52,539 bases of DNA. It comes from an uncultured Clostridia bacterium. Lineage in GTDB: Bacteria > Bacillota > Clostridia > UBA1212 > UBA1255. This document shows positions 34,431 through 45,971 of this stretch, in pieces; the stretch's first letter is position 1, and every line of letters starts with the position of its first letter. The stretch lies in NCBI GenBank assembly GCA_904420095.1, contig CAJFUB010000015.1, forward strand, positions 1-52,539. Reading direction: 5' to 3'. Both the position numbers and the translations under genes were made by a program. The notes below the pieces were generated by a model that made no database searches, was not told where the DNA came from, and was given only the letters and a program-made list of their open reading frames with translations.

Positions 34431-34527
34431 TTTCAAACCTCCCACGTATGATAAATTTACAGTTTAAGGCGTCATTTATTGTACTCTATTTCTCGACGCA
34501 AGGCAACAGAAAAATCCCGTGGCCGTT

Positions 34528-35285
34528 TCACAGGAACAGACGCGCTGCGTTGGCAAAGAGAAAGCACACGGCAAATCCGGTCATCGTGGGAATCAGAAAA
34601 GCCAATATTGTCCATTTGATGCTTCCGGTTTCCTTTTTAATTGTAATAAGTGTTGTAGAGCACGGCCAATGCATCAGAGAAAAAAGCGCCGTGCTTCCGG
34701 CAGTAATCCAATTCCATCCGTTTGCTGCCAGCAGGGTGTGAAGCTCGGACAGATTGCCAAGCTCCAGGATGCTCCCCTGTGCAAGATATGCCATGATAAT
34801 GATCGGAAACACGATTTCGTTTGCCGGCAGTCCCAGAATAAAGGCAATGAGAATGACGCCGTCCAGCCCAAAGAGTTTTGCAAACGGATCCAAAAAGCTT
34901 GCGCAATGATTCAGGAGACTGATTTCATTTACCGTGAGATTTGCCATAAGCCAGATCACGAGGCCTGCGGGGGCGGCAACGGCGGCAGCTCTGCCGAGGA
35001 CAAACAGCGTTCTGTCCAGAACGGAGCGTACGATCACTTTTCCAATCTGTGGTCTTCGATACGGCGGCAGCTCCAAGGTAAAGGACGACGGGATCCCTTT
35101 CAGCAGCGTTCCGGAAAGCAGTCTTGAAACGGCAAACGTCATAAAAATTCCGATTATGACCAAAAATGTTAAAATGAGCGCCGCCAAGACCGAATTCAGC
35201 ATTCCCCCAGAAGTGCCGATAAAAAACATCGTGATAATTGCAATAAGCGTCGGAAAACCGCCGCCTTCAAAAAGGAAAATTTTTC
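34528..35285 (-). pseudogene. feoB: C-terminal half of ferrous iron transporter FeoB
   Basis: The frame reads GGGFPTLIAIITMFFIG, then ILKGIPSSFTLELPPYRRPQ and AGSTALFSLMHWPCSTTLITI, all typical of the membrane C-terminal half of FeoB, with several hydrophobic helices and a proper end at 34528. The GTPase domain and first helices are missing. The frame runs out just after the terminator of the collagen gene, with no ribosome site, so this is a decapitated gene probably cut when the neighbouring sequence arrived. An internal ATG at 35229 could give a 233-residue product, but Fe2+ transport without the G domain is unlikely. Confidence 0.85.
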
Positions 35286-35306
35286 CGCCGCATGACGGAT
35301 TGCGGC

Positions 35307-35348
35307 AAAAAAAAAACGGCCTTCGGCCCCAAAGGGGCCAAAAGGCCG
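35307..35348 (-). terminator. Terminator of the collagen-like gene
   Basis: On the minus strand CGGCCTTTTGGCCCC pairs with GGGGCCGAAGGCCG (35317-35348), followed by a run of ten T, eight bases after the stop codon. Confidence 0.9.
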
Positions 35349-35355
35349 AGAAGAA

Positions 35356-37407
<2,052 letters not shown>

Positions 37408-37485
37408 ATGCATACACTCCTTATATTGATCTCTAAGACAGATATCAGCATCTACTGTCTCAATTTAATATATTCGAGCTCTTTA

Positions 37486-38565
37486 TCAGGTGTGCAGGCC
37501 AAGGCCCTCAAAATATTTTAAATTCTGCAGATACGCCGGAGAGGAGGGACGATAGGTCCCCGCCAGCTGGTTATATTCCTCAGCTTTTTTATAATCGCCC
37601 AGCCGGTCATAGCAAACGCAGAGCTGGATGCACGGAAGGTATCCGTGGCTGTCCTCGGCCACAAACGCTCCGCTCCGGTCCTCCCGAGGAGCCCGCAGCG
37701 CCAGCTCGAACCAAAACGCCGCAACGCGGAAATTCTGCAGCCGCATAAAATAATTTCCGATTTCACAGCAGATCTCCGCCCGCGGCACATCGTAGCGGAA
37801 AGAAACCGTTAAAGCGCCAAGCGCAGAAAGCGAATCTCCCGTTTCCTGATAGCAGTAGGAAAGGATTTTACACGCTTCGATCTTGTTTTCTACCCAGCCT
37901 TTTTCTGACGAAAGAAAATCCTGCAATATTTGTATCGCTTTTTCATAGTGCTTATGGTAATAAAGCTCCCGTCCGTAGTAGAACCAATCCCGCGGAGAAA
38001 ACGGCTCCCCCGCTTCCTCCTGTTTTTCATAGATCCGCAGATTTCTGTCGTTGTAGCCCGTTTTTACGGAACGATGCGTTACCGCGACCTCCGAGTACAT
38101 CACACGGCCCGTATGTACAATCACCTCATGAACGCGTCCCTTCCAGAAGGAAACGGTCCCTTTGCGGATCAGGCGCTCCCTGTAATACGAAAACACCGGT
38201 TTTCCCTCCTCATCGAAAGCCGTGTGGTAGCGCAGCATGACGACGTCCACGTTTTCGGGGATTGAATTTTTTAGTTCTATAAAGGCGTTTTTGTCTGCTT
38301 CCAGGAAAACGTCGTCCGCATCGAGCCACATTGCAAAATCCATGGAGGCCTTGGAAAACGAAAAGTTCCGTGCGGCAGCGAAATCGTCGATCCATTCAAA
38401 ATCGTAAATTTTGTCTGTGTAGCGTGCCGCGATCTCCTTTGTCGCATCGCTGCTCCCCGTGTCCACAATAATAATCTCGTCCATACACTCCCGAACGCTC
38501 TCCAGACATCTTGCAAGAACGCGTTCTTCGTTTTTAACAATCATACACAAGCTTACGGTAGCCAT
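37486..38565 (-). CDS. GT2-family glycosyltransferase with C-terminal TPR-like repeats
   Basis: The 359-residue protein begins VSLCMIVKNEERVLARCLES and has IIIVDTGSSDAT, then the metal-binding DADD in WLDADDVF, all GT2 marks. The C-terminal half has TPR-like helices (YHKHYEKAIQILQDFL, DYKKAEEYNQLAG). ATG at 38565 is chosen because GGGAGG lies seven bases upstream. Enzymes of this build glycosylate proteins, as with SgtA next to bclA3 in Clostridioides difficile. Position directly upstream of the threonine-rich collagen protein makes that its likely target. Confidence 0.9.
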   Translation of the reverse strand: MATVSLCMIVKNEERVLARCLESVRECMDEIIIVDTGSSDATKEIAARYTDKIYDFEWIDDFAAARNFSFSKASMDFAMWLDADDVFLEADKNAFIELKNSIPENVDVVMLRYHTAFDEEGKPVFSYYRERLIRKGTVSFWKGRVHEVIVHTGRVMYSEVAVTHRSVKTGYNDRNLRIYEKQEEAGEPFSPRDWFYYGRELYYHKHYEKAIQILQDFLSSEKGWVENKIEACKILSYCYQETGDSLSALGALTVSFRYDVPRAEICCEIGNYFMRLQNFRVAAFWFELALRAPREDRSGAFVAEDSHGYLPCIQLCVCYDRLGDYKKAEEYNQLAGTYRPSSPAYLQNLKYFEGLGLHT

Positions 38566-38628
38566 GGCATAACCTCCCAATCATCTTATATTGTCATGGT
38601 ATGCCGCAGCTGTTTTCCGCGTTCGTTG

Positions 38629-40206
38629 TCAGGAAAGGTACAGCGTGCTTCCGTCCCATACGGCCCTGCGGCACAGCAGGCGAACGGCGCGCCTCTGTTC
38701 TGCCGCGGAAAGCGCCGACAGGCACAGAATCGGATCCAGAAGCCGGGCTGCTTCCGCCTGCGCCGTCTGCCGATAGGCCTCCCCATTCTCCGACAGGCGG
38801 CTGACCTCCTTTTTCAATTCCGAAATTTTATTTACGAGTTCATTGATTCTGCGCTCCGCATAAGCGGCAAAGCCGCTTTTCGGCCCTTCGGCGGGAAGCA
38901 ACAAAAGAAGCGCGTTGATTTCTTTTTCCGTTCTATCGATCTCTTGCTGATACTGCTTCGCCGGAGCGTCTTCTCCGGCGCTCTTTCGCGCCATTCTTTC
39001 CAGACGCTTTCTAAGTGTCGTGGCATCGAAGCTCTTTGATGTCAGAAATTTCAGAACCGCCCGGTCGGCCGCCGGCCCGTTTAGATTTCCGCAGGAGCAC
39101 GCCCCCGATCCCTTTTTCAGCTTTGCGGAGCAGATATAATCAAAAGAATGCAGATGCTTCGCTCCCGATCTGGGCTTTGCATACATTGCAGCGCCGCACC
39201 TGCCGCAGTATAGGAGGCCGGAGAGAAGCGAATACAGGCTGTGAGGCTTTCCGGAGGCCGTTTCAAACGTTTCCTGAACGGACACCCAGTCCTTTCCGGA
39301 AATCAGGCCCGGGTGTTTTCCCGCGGCGATAATCCATTCCGACGCCGGCCGGCGCGGCGCGCTGCTCTTTTGGTAATTACGTTTATTATATGCAATCAAG
39401 CCGCGTGCCTCTTGAAAATCCGGTTCTCCAAAGCACACCTCGGCGCCCCTGCGTGTGAAATAGGAAAACGCCTCCGGATCTGCGGTGCAGTACACCGGAT
39501 TTTTCAAAATCTGTCTGACAACAGCAGGCGTATACGGCTTCCCCGTGCGCGTCAAAACGCCGCATGCATCCAGTGCTCTGCAAACGCCGGACAAGCTTTG
39601 AAGCTTTAAATATTGCTCGAATATTTTACGGACGGCCTTCGATTCCTCGGGATTTTCTTGTAAAATGCAATAGCTCCTGATTTTTCCGTCCGGCAGCGTC
39701 ATGCAGATTTTACCCGAGGAATAGCCGGTCGGCGGCGCGCCTCCGAGCCAGCGCCCGCTGCGTGCGAGCATCAGCATATTATCCCGGACGCGTTCCGCGA
39801 TCGTTTCCCGTTCCAGCTGGGCAAATACGGATGCGATATACATCATCGCCTTGCCCATCGGTCTGGAGGTATCAAATTCCTCTTTGATACAGATAAAAGA
39901 GATTCCGTTTTGGTTCAGCGTTTCAATCAGCGCGGAAAAATCGCTTACGCTGCGGCTGATTCTGTCCAAACGGTAACAGACGATGTATTCCGGACGGATT
40001 TCCCGGAGATCGCGCAGCATTTTCTGGAACTGCGGGCGGTCGGTATTTTTCGCGGAAAAACCCTCATCTTCATAGATGCGGATTTCTTTGTCCGCGTCTT
40101 CCGCAAACCTCGATGCAATATATTCCCTGCACATTTCGATCTGGTTTTCAACGCTTTCCCCCTTCCCCGTAAACACCGATTTCCTGCCATAAATAAAAAA
40201 TCTCAT
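38629..40206 (-). CDS. Large serine recombinase, apparently intact
   Basis: The 525-residue protein has a resolvase domain (residues 1-145) with the nucleophile at S10 in FFIYGRKS and conserved YRLDRISRSVSDF, a recombinase domain to about 290, a zinc ribbon (CGRCGAAMYAKPRSG ... YICSAKLKKGSGACSCG) and a coiled coil near 430-490. These enzymes integrate or excise mobile elements at attachment sites through a serine linkage. GGAG precedes the ATG. No insertion it carries is evident next to it, and its att sites are not recognised. The relic at 46925 is a damaged relative. Confidence 0.92.
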   Translation of the reverse strand: MRFFIYGRKSVFTGKGESVENQIEMCREYIASRFAEDADKEIRIYEDEGFSAKNTDRPQFQKMLRDLREIRPEYIVCYRLDRISRSVSDFSALIETLNQNGISFICIKEEFDTSRPMGKAMMYIASVFAQLERETIAERVRDNMLMLARSGRWLGGAPPTGYSSGKICMTLPDGKIRSYCILQENPEESKAVRKIFEQYLKLQSLSGVCRALDACGVLTRTGKPYTPAVVRQILKNPVYCTADPEAFSYFTRRGAEVCFGEPDFQEARGLIAYNKRNYQKSSAPRRPASEWIIAAGKHPGLISGKDWVSVQETFETASGKPHSLYSLLSGLLYCGRCGAAMYAKPRSGAKHLHSFDYICSAKLKKGSGACSCGNLNGPAADRAVLKFLTSKSFDATTLRKRLERMARKSAGEDAPAKQYQQEIDRTEKEINALLLLLPAEGPKSGFAAYAERRINELVNKISELKKEVSRLSENGEAYRQTAQAEAARLLDPILCLSALSAAEQRRAVRLLCRRAVWDGSTLYLS

Positions 40207-40317
40207 AAGTCGCGCTCCGGCCTGTTATACCGCTCTTTATTAAATATAATGCGGCTTTCCGGTTTCTATGACTTGCCTGCGGAATAGGACATACGGGAAA
40301 CGGCATAGGATGATTCA

Positions 40318-40563
40318 GTGAATCCTCCGGTGCTGAAGCCAATGAAAAAACGTATAATCAAAATTGTATACCGACCTGCGGACGGGGCTCCGGAGCGGCC
40401 CGGCAGCTTTACGGAGTTTCACCTTGCTTTGATTCGGGGAAGCTTTCAGGAAAAAGAGCTGACCGCCGCGCAGCAGCACATGATTCTGCAAGAAATGATT
40501 GCGCTCTGTAAAAAACAGGAGCAAAGAAAAAATTCGTCTTTTTCTTCCGAAGACGGACATTGA
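40318..40563 (+). CDS. Small basic protein divergent from the serine recombinase
   Basis: An 81-residue frame from GTG at 40318 (AGGA eight bases upstream) or 73 residues from ATG at 40342. The sequence begins KKRIIKIVYRPADGAPERPG and continues with a helical, glutamine-rich part. It reads divergently from the recombinase across 111 bp. I do not recognise a family. Small basic proteins beside large serine recombinases are sometimes directionality factors or regulators; that is a guess here. Confidence 0.45.
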   Translation: MNPPVLKPMKKRIIKIVYRPADGAPERPGSFTEFHLALIRGSFQEKELTAAQQHMILQEMIALCKKQEQRKNSSFSSEDGH

Positions 40564-40576
40564 AGCGCGCCGCGGC

Positions 40577-41596
40577 TTACGCCATTGTCTTCAGCATTTC
40601 CTCTGTCACTTCATACCGACACGGCTTTCCGGTCAGGAAAAGCGAAAATTCCCGTTCCATAAACGCGCCCATCCGCGCCGTTTCCCTCTGCATGCTGCCT
40701 GCGATGTGCGGCGTCAGAAATACGTTCGGCAGACTCCAGAGCGGGCTTTCCGGAAGAGGCGGCTCCGGCCAGGTAACGTCCAGGACGGCAGTGCGGGCGG
40801 GTTCTTCCGTAAGAGCGCGGATCAGATCCGCTTCCACGACTTGCGCGCCGCGGCCTGTGTTAAGAAACGTCGCGTTTTTCTTCATTTTCGAAAAACAGGC
40901 GTAATTCAGCAGTCCAACCGTTTCCGGAACATTTGCGATATGATTTGAAATCGTCTGACATTCTGTGAAAATCCGGTCCAATTCGGCGCGCTGCGCGTGC
41001 AGGGCCTCGAGCTTGTCGTCCCCGGCGAACGGATCATATACCAAAACCTCGAAATCGTATGCTTTCAGCATCTCGCAGACGCGCGACCCGATCATGCCGG
41101 CTCCGAGGATCCCCACCTTCGTCCGGTAATTTCCGGGAAAGCCTCCGATATACTGCATGCAGGCGGCGCGGCCCTCCCGCTCCATGATGCGCAGTCCCTG
41201 GAAGAAACCCTTCCCTGCCAGAACGATCTGAGATACGGCGAATTCGGCAACGGGAACCGCGTTTGCGCCCCAAGCGCTGAACACCCGGATTCCCTTCCGC
41301 AGGAACTCCCGTGCAAAGCCGCGGACGGAACCGGCTCCGTAAAACAGCGCTCGAAGCCTCGGGAAAAATTTTTCAATTTCCGCTTCGGTAAAAGCGGGCA
41401 TTCCCCATGTAGAAAAAATGTATTCCGCATCGGCCAGAAGCAAGGGCTGCTTCTCAAGATCCGCCTTACGGAAAACCGTTCGGCTCAGCGACAGCTTTTC
41501 TTCAAGCAGCGCAAGCGTCTCAGGATCGTATACGTCGAAAATACTGCGGCCCTCGCAAAGGAACGCGGCCTTTGGTTTATGATATTCTGCCGGCAT
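40577..41596 (-). CDS. D-isomer-specific 2-hydroxyacid dehydrogenase
   Basis: The 339-residue protein has the NAD-binding motif VGILGAGMIGSRVCE, an arginine-containing FLNTGRGAQVVEADL, the glutamate region VLDVTWPEPPLP, and the catalytic histidine in LTPHIAGSM. It should interconvert a 2-hydroxy acid and a 2-keto acid with NAD(H). Its start overlaps the end of the sugar isomerase gene by 20 bp, so the two are coupled. The pair suggests catabolism of a sugar acid or sugar derivative. Confidence 0.9.
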   Translation of the reverse strand: MPAEYHKPKAAFLCEGRSIFDVYDPETLALLEEKLSLSRTVFRKADLEKQPLLLADAEYIFSTWGMPAFTEAEIEKFFPRLRALFYGAGSVRGFAREFLRKGIRVFSAWGANAVPVAEFAVSQIVLAGKGFFQGLRIMEREGRAACMQYIGGFPGNYRTKVGILGAGMIGSRVCEMLKAYDFEVLVYDPFAGDDKLEALHAQRAELDRIFTECQTISNHIANVPETVGLLNYACFSKMKKNATFLNTGRGAQVVEADLIRALTEEPARTAVLDVTWPEPPLPESPLWSLPNVFLTPHIAGSMQRETARMGAFMEREFSLFLTGKPCRYEVTEEMLKTMA

Positions 41597-42338
41597 CTGC
41601 TGCCCAACTCCTTAACACAGCGGCATCTCGCAGGAAATTCTCCTCGGATCCGTCTTTTACAAATTCCAGGATCAAATCGTGCCTGCCTGGACAGGCCGCA
41701 ATACAGCGGAGGCGTTCCTTCCATTCCGGCTCCCCTTCCAAAAGAAGATGCGCCCGATTTTCGGAATCCCACTGAAACACGTGTATATTCGATAGTCTGG
41801 AGGCGATCGCGCCGATTTCGGCAAGCTGCTCCGCATGCGAAATATCGGGGTTCGGCTGCCAGTAGGAGAAAAGGCCGGGGACCTGATCCAAAAGCGCCGC
41901 AGCGCCTTCCTTCGTTTCCGTCAGCGTTCCGCGATGATACTCAAGCGCCACCGTAATACCGGCCGTCCGCGCAGCCGAAACATCCTCGCGCAGACGGGCC
42001 GCCACGCGCAGCAGCTCCTCCCGCGGCATTTTTCCGAAGCTTAGAGTTCCCGCCCACACGCGGATGGTCTGCGCGCCAAGCATGATTGCCGTCTCCAATA
42101 CAGGCCGGAACCGTTCCTGCTCTCCGGCCCGGTAATAAGAGCCGTAAGAAAGAATCTCGATTCCATTCTGCCTACAGGACTCGCGGACGCGCTCTGCAGT
42201 CCCAAGGTCGCCTGCAGGTACATGAATGTCTCCGCCCCATTCAATTCCGTCCAGGCCGGCCTCTTTTACGATCGCGATCACGTCCTCCGCGCTTTTCTTC
42301 CGAAATGTTACGCTTGTCATTCCCGTTTTGATTTTCAA
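41577..42338 (-). CDS. Sugar phosphate isomerase/epimerase (AP endonuclease 2-like TIM barrel)
   Basis: The 253-residue protein resembles xylose-isomerase-like TIM barrels: GLDGIEWGGDIHVPAGD near the start, VALEYHRGTL with a metal-binding glutamate, SYWQPNPDISHAEQL, and LILEFVKDGSEENFL. It probably isomerises or epimerises a keto sugar. It is the first gene of a two-gene unit with the hydroxyacid dehydrogenase. Confidence 0.85.
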   Translation of the reverse strand: MKIKTGMTSVTFRKKSAEDVIAIVKEAGLDGIEWGGDIHVPAGDLGTAERVRESCRQNGIEILSYGSYYRAGEQERFRPVLETAIMLGAQTIRVWAGTLSFGKMPREELLRVAARLREDVSAARTAGITVALEYHRGTLTETKEGAAALLDQVPGLFSYWQPNPDISHAEQLAEIGAIASRLSNIHVFQWDSENRAHLLLEGEPEWKERLRCIAACPGRHDLILEFVKDGSEENFLRDAAVLRSWAADAGRIS

Positions 42339-42378
42339 TCATCCCTTTTTCATTCTTTTATGGCGGCATTATATCATA

Positions 42379-43803
42379 TTATACGGGAAAGTAAAGCGTT
42401 TTCGCCCGGAAACGCTCTAGACGGAAGCATCCCGCGGAAGCTCCTGCAAGGCCTGCGCTGCTCGTTTTTTCCTCATATGCAGGAAAATAAAGAAACAGAC
42501 AAGATGAGCGGAAAATGTAATCGCCCATGTGATGGGGGTAAGAAAGATACAGGCAGAATAAGGTGCGGTTTTCTGCAAAGATCGTGTAGATCCACAGGAT
42601 CCGCAGACCGCAGGCGCCTGTAAGAGATACGACCGTCGGAACGACCGAGGAACCGAGGCCGCGTACGGAGCCGCAGACGACATCCATCATCCCGCAAAGA
42701 AAATACGTTGCGCAGACGACTTCCAGGCGTCCCAGTCCGTAGCGGATAACCTCCTGATCGGAAGAATAGATTCCGAGCAGCTGGTGGTTAAATAAAAGCG
42801 CAAGGCCGCTCAGCCCGACGCCGACCGTCAGAACAACCCCCAGGCAGCGAAGCAGGATCGGAACGACGCGCTGCAGCTTTCCGGCTCCCACATTCTGGCT
42901 GGTAAAGCTGAGCGACGCCTGGTAGAGGGAATTCATGGACGTATAAACAAAGCCTTCAATATTGCTGGCAGCCGTATTTCCGCCGACGGCCAGAGAACCA
43001 AACGAGTTAATGGAGGACTGGATCAGCACATTGGAAACCGAGAAGACCGCGCCCTGAATGCCGGCGGGCAGCCCGACTCTGATAATCTGAAGCAGCTGCG
43101 CCTTTCTCACCCTGAGTCTTCTGAAGCGCAGGCGGTAAGGCGTGTGGCTTCGCATCAGGCAGGCGACGACCATGGCGGCGGATATGCTCTGGGAAATAAT
43201 CGTAGCCAGCGCCACCCCAGCCGTGTCCATATGAAATACAATTACAAAAAACAGATTCAGGAGCACGTTGACGATCCCCGCGGCAAGCAGAAAAAGCAGC
43301 GGCCTCCGTGTGTCGCCTACGGCGCGCAGAATTGCAGCACCGAAGTTATATACCATTTGCGCCGGCATTCCGACAAAAATGATACGCATATATAAAACTG
43401 CCTGATCCAGACACTCCGGCGGGGTTCCCATCAGCTCCAGCAGAGGAGCCGCCAGGAAAGTTCCAATAAAAATCAAAGCGACGCCGCAGATAAAGCTGAC
43501 AAGCATGGAGGTGTGAACAATTTCCCGCATGTTTTTCCAGTCCTGCGCGCCGTAATACCGGGCCACCATAATGCTGGTGCCGATAGACAGCCCCATGAAT
43601 ACGTTAACGATCAGGTTATTCAGAGAGCCGGTCGATCCAACTGCCGCCATCGCCTCGTTCCCGGCAAACTGGCCCACCACTACGATGTCCGCCGCATTAA
43701 AGAGCAGCTGCAGAATTCCGGACAGCATCAGCGGCACGGAAAAAAGCAGAATTTTCCACAGCAGCGGCCCATTACACATATCGATCTCAAACGAGCGTTT
43801 CAA
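42379..43803 (-). pseudogene. MATE-family efflux transporter with a C-terminal frameshift
   Basis: The protein begins with MATE features (LLWKILLFSVPLMLSGILQLLFNAADIVVVGQFAGNEAMAAVG), has about twelve hydrophobic segments and ends aberrantly in the last 45 residues. In the other frame the sequence continues properly (LTPITWAITFSAHLVCFFIF) to a stop at 42417. The two frames join at a run of five G (42534-42538); four would restore an ordinary 462-residue protein. The start is TTG at 43803 behind GGGGA. MATE proteins export drugs or metabolites with Na+ or H+. Whether the shift is real, phase-variable or a sequence error cannot be told. Confidence 0.8.
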
Positions 43804-44666
43804 AACGATTCATCCCCAATATTCCATCTGTGACTGTGCTATGTAAGAAAAGAAGCGTCATTTATTTTAGCCGTTTCAGAAAAAAAAGCAAGCGGTTTGC
43901 CGTCCTTTTCTTGACGGCGCAAAACGCCGCCGGCCTGAAGAGAAGGCTGCGCCGGCTTTCGCATCTTATGAAGCTATCGATGAGTAGCTTGCCTACAGAC
44001 TTTTACTCACCGTCCATAAAAATATGGGGGCTTTTCCGTATAAGTAAAGAGCAATTCATTACTGATGTATTTATTATTCCTATTCTTTCTTTGGGCGGGA
44101 ACGCGGCGGCAGGAGCAGAAAAGAACAAGCGCAGTAGATTGTAGGATTATCAAGAGCCATGTCCAAATCCGGGAAGCCGTCCGTGGATGGAGCCGGCGGA
44201 CTGCTCAGCAAAGCATTGTATGCATTGATTTAAAAGACATAGGTTTTGAAAATACGTTTTGCAGCGTTGCAGAGAATGAAGAAAAATTTCATATTTTGCG
44301 TGCCTGCATCCTACAATTGTGCCGTCAAAAATGACAAATGTCCCCAAGCTTTCAAAATCTGTAAAGATTAGGACGCTTTAAATGGTTATGGTCCTTGCTC
44401 TTTAGACAATTCCTATTATTTCCCTTCTGTTTATTGCTTTTATTCGTTCAAACGTATATGCTGTATTGGGGTGGATTATAAACAGAGAGGACGGTTGTAG
44501 CATGGAATAATATGCCGTGCGCGGAAGCGGCAGAAAAATCGCATTCCAAAGACCGATACGGAAGCTTTGCCAGGGGCGAATGCCGGGTACAATAAAGCTT
44601 AGCTGTGTTTGACCGATACAAAGCGATGTAAAAACGTGTTGACGGACGTAGAAAAGGATGAGTGAA
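43804..44666. other. Long intergenic stretch without a recognised gene
   Basis: About 860 bp between divergent MATE and LysR genes. There are GC-rich imperfect hairpins near 43895-43960 and a 10-bp inverted repeat (44138-44147 with 44308-44317). The only frames are short and lack ribosome sites. I see no RNA gene. Confidence 0.5.
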
Positions 44667-45551
44667 ATGATAAAGCAAATCAAATATTTTCAAGCAATCG
44701 TAAAATATAAAAGCTTTACCAAAGCAGCAGAAGAATGTTATATCTCACAATCCGCCATTTCGCAGCAAATGCGAGCACTGGAGCAGGAACTTGGAGTAAA
44801 ATTAATAAACCGAGAAAACCACAAATTTTCTTTAACTCCTGCCGGGGAGCATTTTTATAAACATAGTCTGATACTTACGGATGACTTTGAAAGATTATGC
44901 AGGGAAACAGCTCGCATTGCCCGCAGAAATACAGCAGAATTACATATCGGTTATCTAAAATGCTATGGCGGGCAGGAGTTTCAATTAGCCGTTGCCGCTT
45001 TTTCTGAAAAATATCCGAAGGTTTCGATACAAATCATCAATGGTAATCATGAAGAGCTGTATGATGAGCTTCGTTTAGGCAAAGTAGATTTGATCCTCAG
45101 CGATCAGCGCAGGGCCTTTTCAGACGAATATGTAAATTTTATCCTTGCCACAAGTGAATGCTATATAGAAATCGCGGCGCGGAATAGTCTGTCCTCATTT
45201 GAAAGCATTGAAATCGACGATTTGAAAAATATCCCCTGCATTTTGATTGCTTCACAAGGTCAACAAGAAAACGAGCGTCTGTACTATCAGGAAATCGTTG
45301 GTATTAAAGGAGAAATCATATTTGCAGAAAATCTTGAGGAAGCTCGTCTAATGGTTCTTGGAGGAAAAGGTTTTATGCCGATCGAAGGGATTCGGAATGA
45401 TCTTCAAACGGGTATATCTATTTGCAGAATTAAGCTTTTACGCAAGGGAAAGCCGATTAAAAGAAATTATTGCGCATTTTGGAAAGCGGATAATTCCGGC
45501 TATTACATTGAAGCTTTTGCAGAGGTGTTAAAAGCGCAGTTTCAAATGTAA
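44667..45551 (+). CDS. LysR-family transcription regulator
   Basis: The 294-residue protein has the LysR winged helix (IKYFQAIVKYKSFTKAAEECYISQSAI) and a substrate-binding domain from about 88. ATG at 44667 has AAAAGGA at a normal distance; the ATG nine bases earlier abuts the ribosome site. It reads toward a broken FMN reductase and an SDR, its likely former or present targets. A double hairpin (45574-45611) follows its stop. Confidence 0.92.
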   Translation: MIKQIKYFQAIVKYKSFTKAAEECYISQSAISQQMRALEQELGVKLINRENHKFSLTPAGEHFYKHSLILTDDFERLCRETARIARRNTAELHIGYLKCYGGQEFQLAVAAFSEKYPKVSIQIINGNHEELYDELRLGKVDLILSDQRRAFSDEYVNFILATSECYIEIAARNSLSSFESIEIDDLKNIPCILIASQGQQENERLYYQEIVGIKGEIIFAENLEEARLMVLGGKGFMPIEGIRNDLQTGISICRIKLLRKGKPIKRNYCAFWKADNSGYYIEAFAEVLKAQFQM

Positions 45552-45573
45552 AACAGAATGCTAATAGAATATA

Positions 45574-45611
45574 AAAGAAGCCCGGGCCTTCTTTCATAAG
45601 TTTTTCTTATG
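45574..45611 (+). terminator. Double hairpin terminator after the LysR gene
   Basis: AAAGAAG/CTTCTTT (45574-45580 with 45588-45594) with a GC loop, then CATAAG/CTTATG (45595-45600 with 45606-45611), followed by GGATTTTT. Confidence 0.65.
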
Positions 45612-45702
45612 GGATTTTTCCGAAACTTGAATTGAGATTGCAGCAAAAAACCGTAAAATATAAGTTAAAGAAAACATTAGAACGGCAGAAAGGAGTAATC
45701 GT

Positions 45703-45958
45703 ATGAAGGTTTTAGCTATGAGTGTACGCCCGCGTCATGGAGGAAACTCCGATGTTTTATACGATCAATTTTTGCATGGAGCGTCTGGCCGGACACTCAG
45801 TAAAAAAGTCTTTTAACAAATAGGGGATCTGCGTTGCCTGCCTGGATGAGCAGAGAAAGCTATCATTTGTGGTACAGGGAACTGGAACAAAAGGGGACGG
45901 TTCTAAACGCCCCCGCTTTTCAAAAGCCTATAATATTGGAAAATCTATAACGAAATAA
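45703..45958 (+). pseudogene. Internally deleted FMN reductase
   Basis: After GAAAGGAG an ATG opens MKVLAMSVRPRHGGNSDVLYDQF, the flavin loop of NADPH-dependent FMN reductases, but the frame stops after 37 residues. The expected C-terminal end (LNAPAFQ-KAYNIGKSI) is found about 150 bp further on, with a one-base shift inside it. About two thirds of the gene is gone. It lies between the LysR gene and the SDR, with the SDR ribosome site right after it, so it was once part of that operon. Confidence 0.8.
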
Positions 45959-45971
45959 GGAGTGAAAAACT

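Noticed and set aside
42417..42683. Separate small gene overlapping the MATE gene
   Set aside because: Its C-terminal part is the natural tail of the transporter in the shifted frame.
44138..44317. 10-bp inverted repeats as ends of a small insertion element
   Set aside because: No transposase or relic between them and no target duplication; a match of this length can arise by chance.
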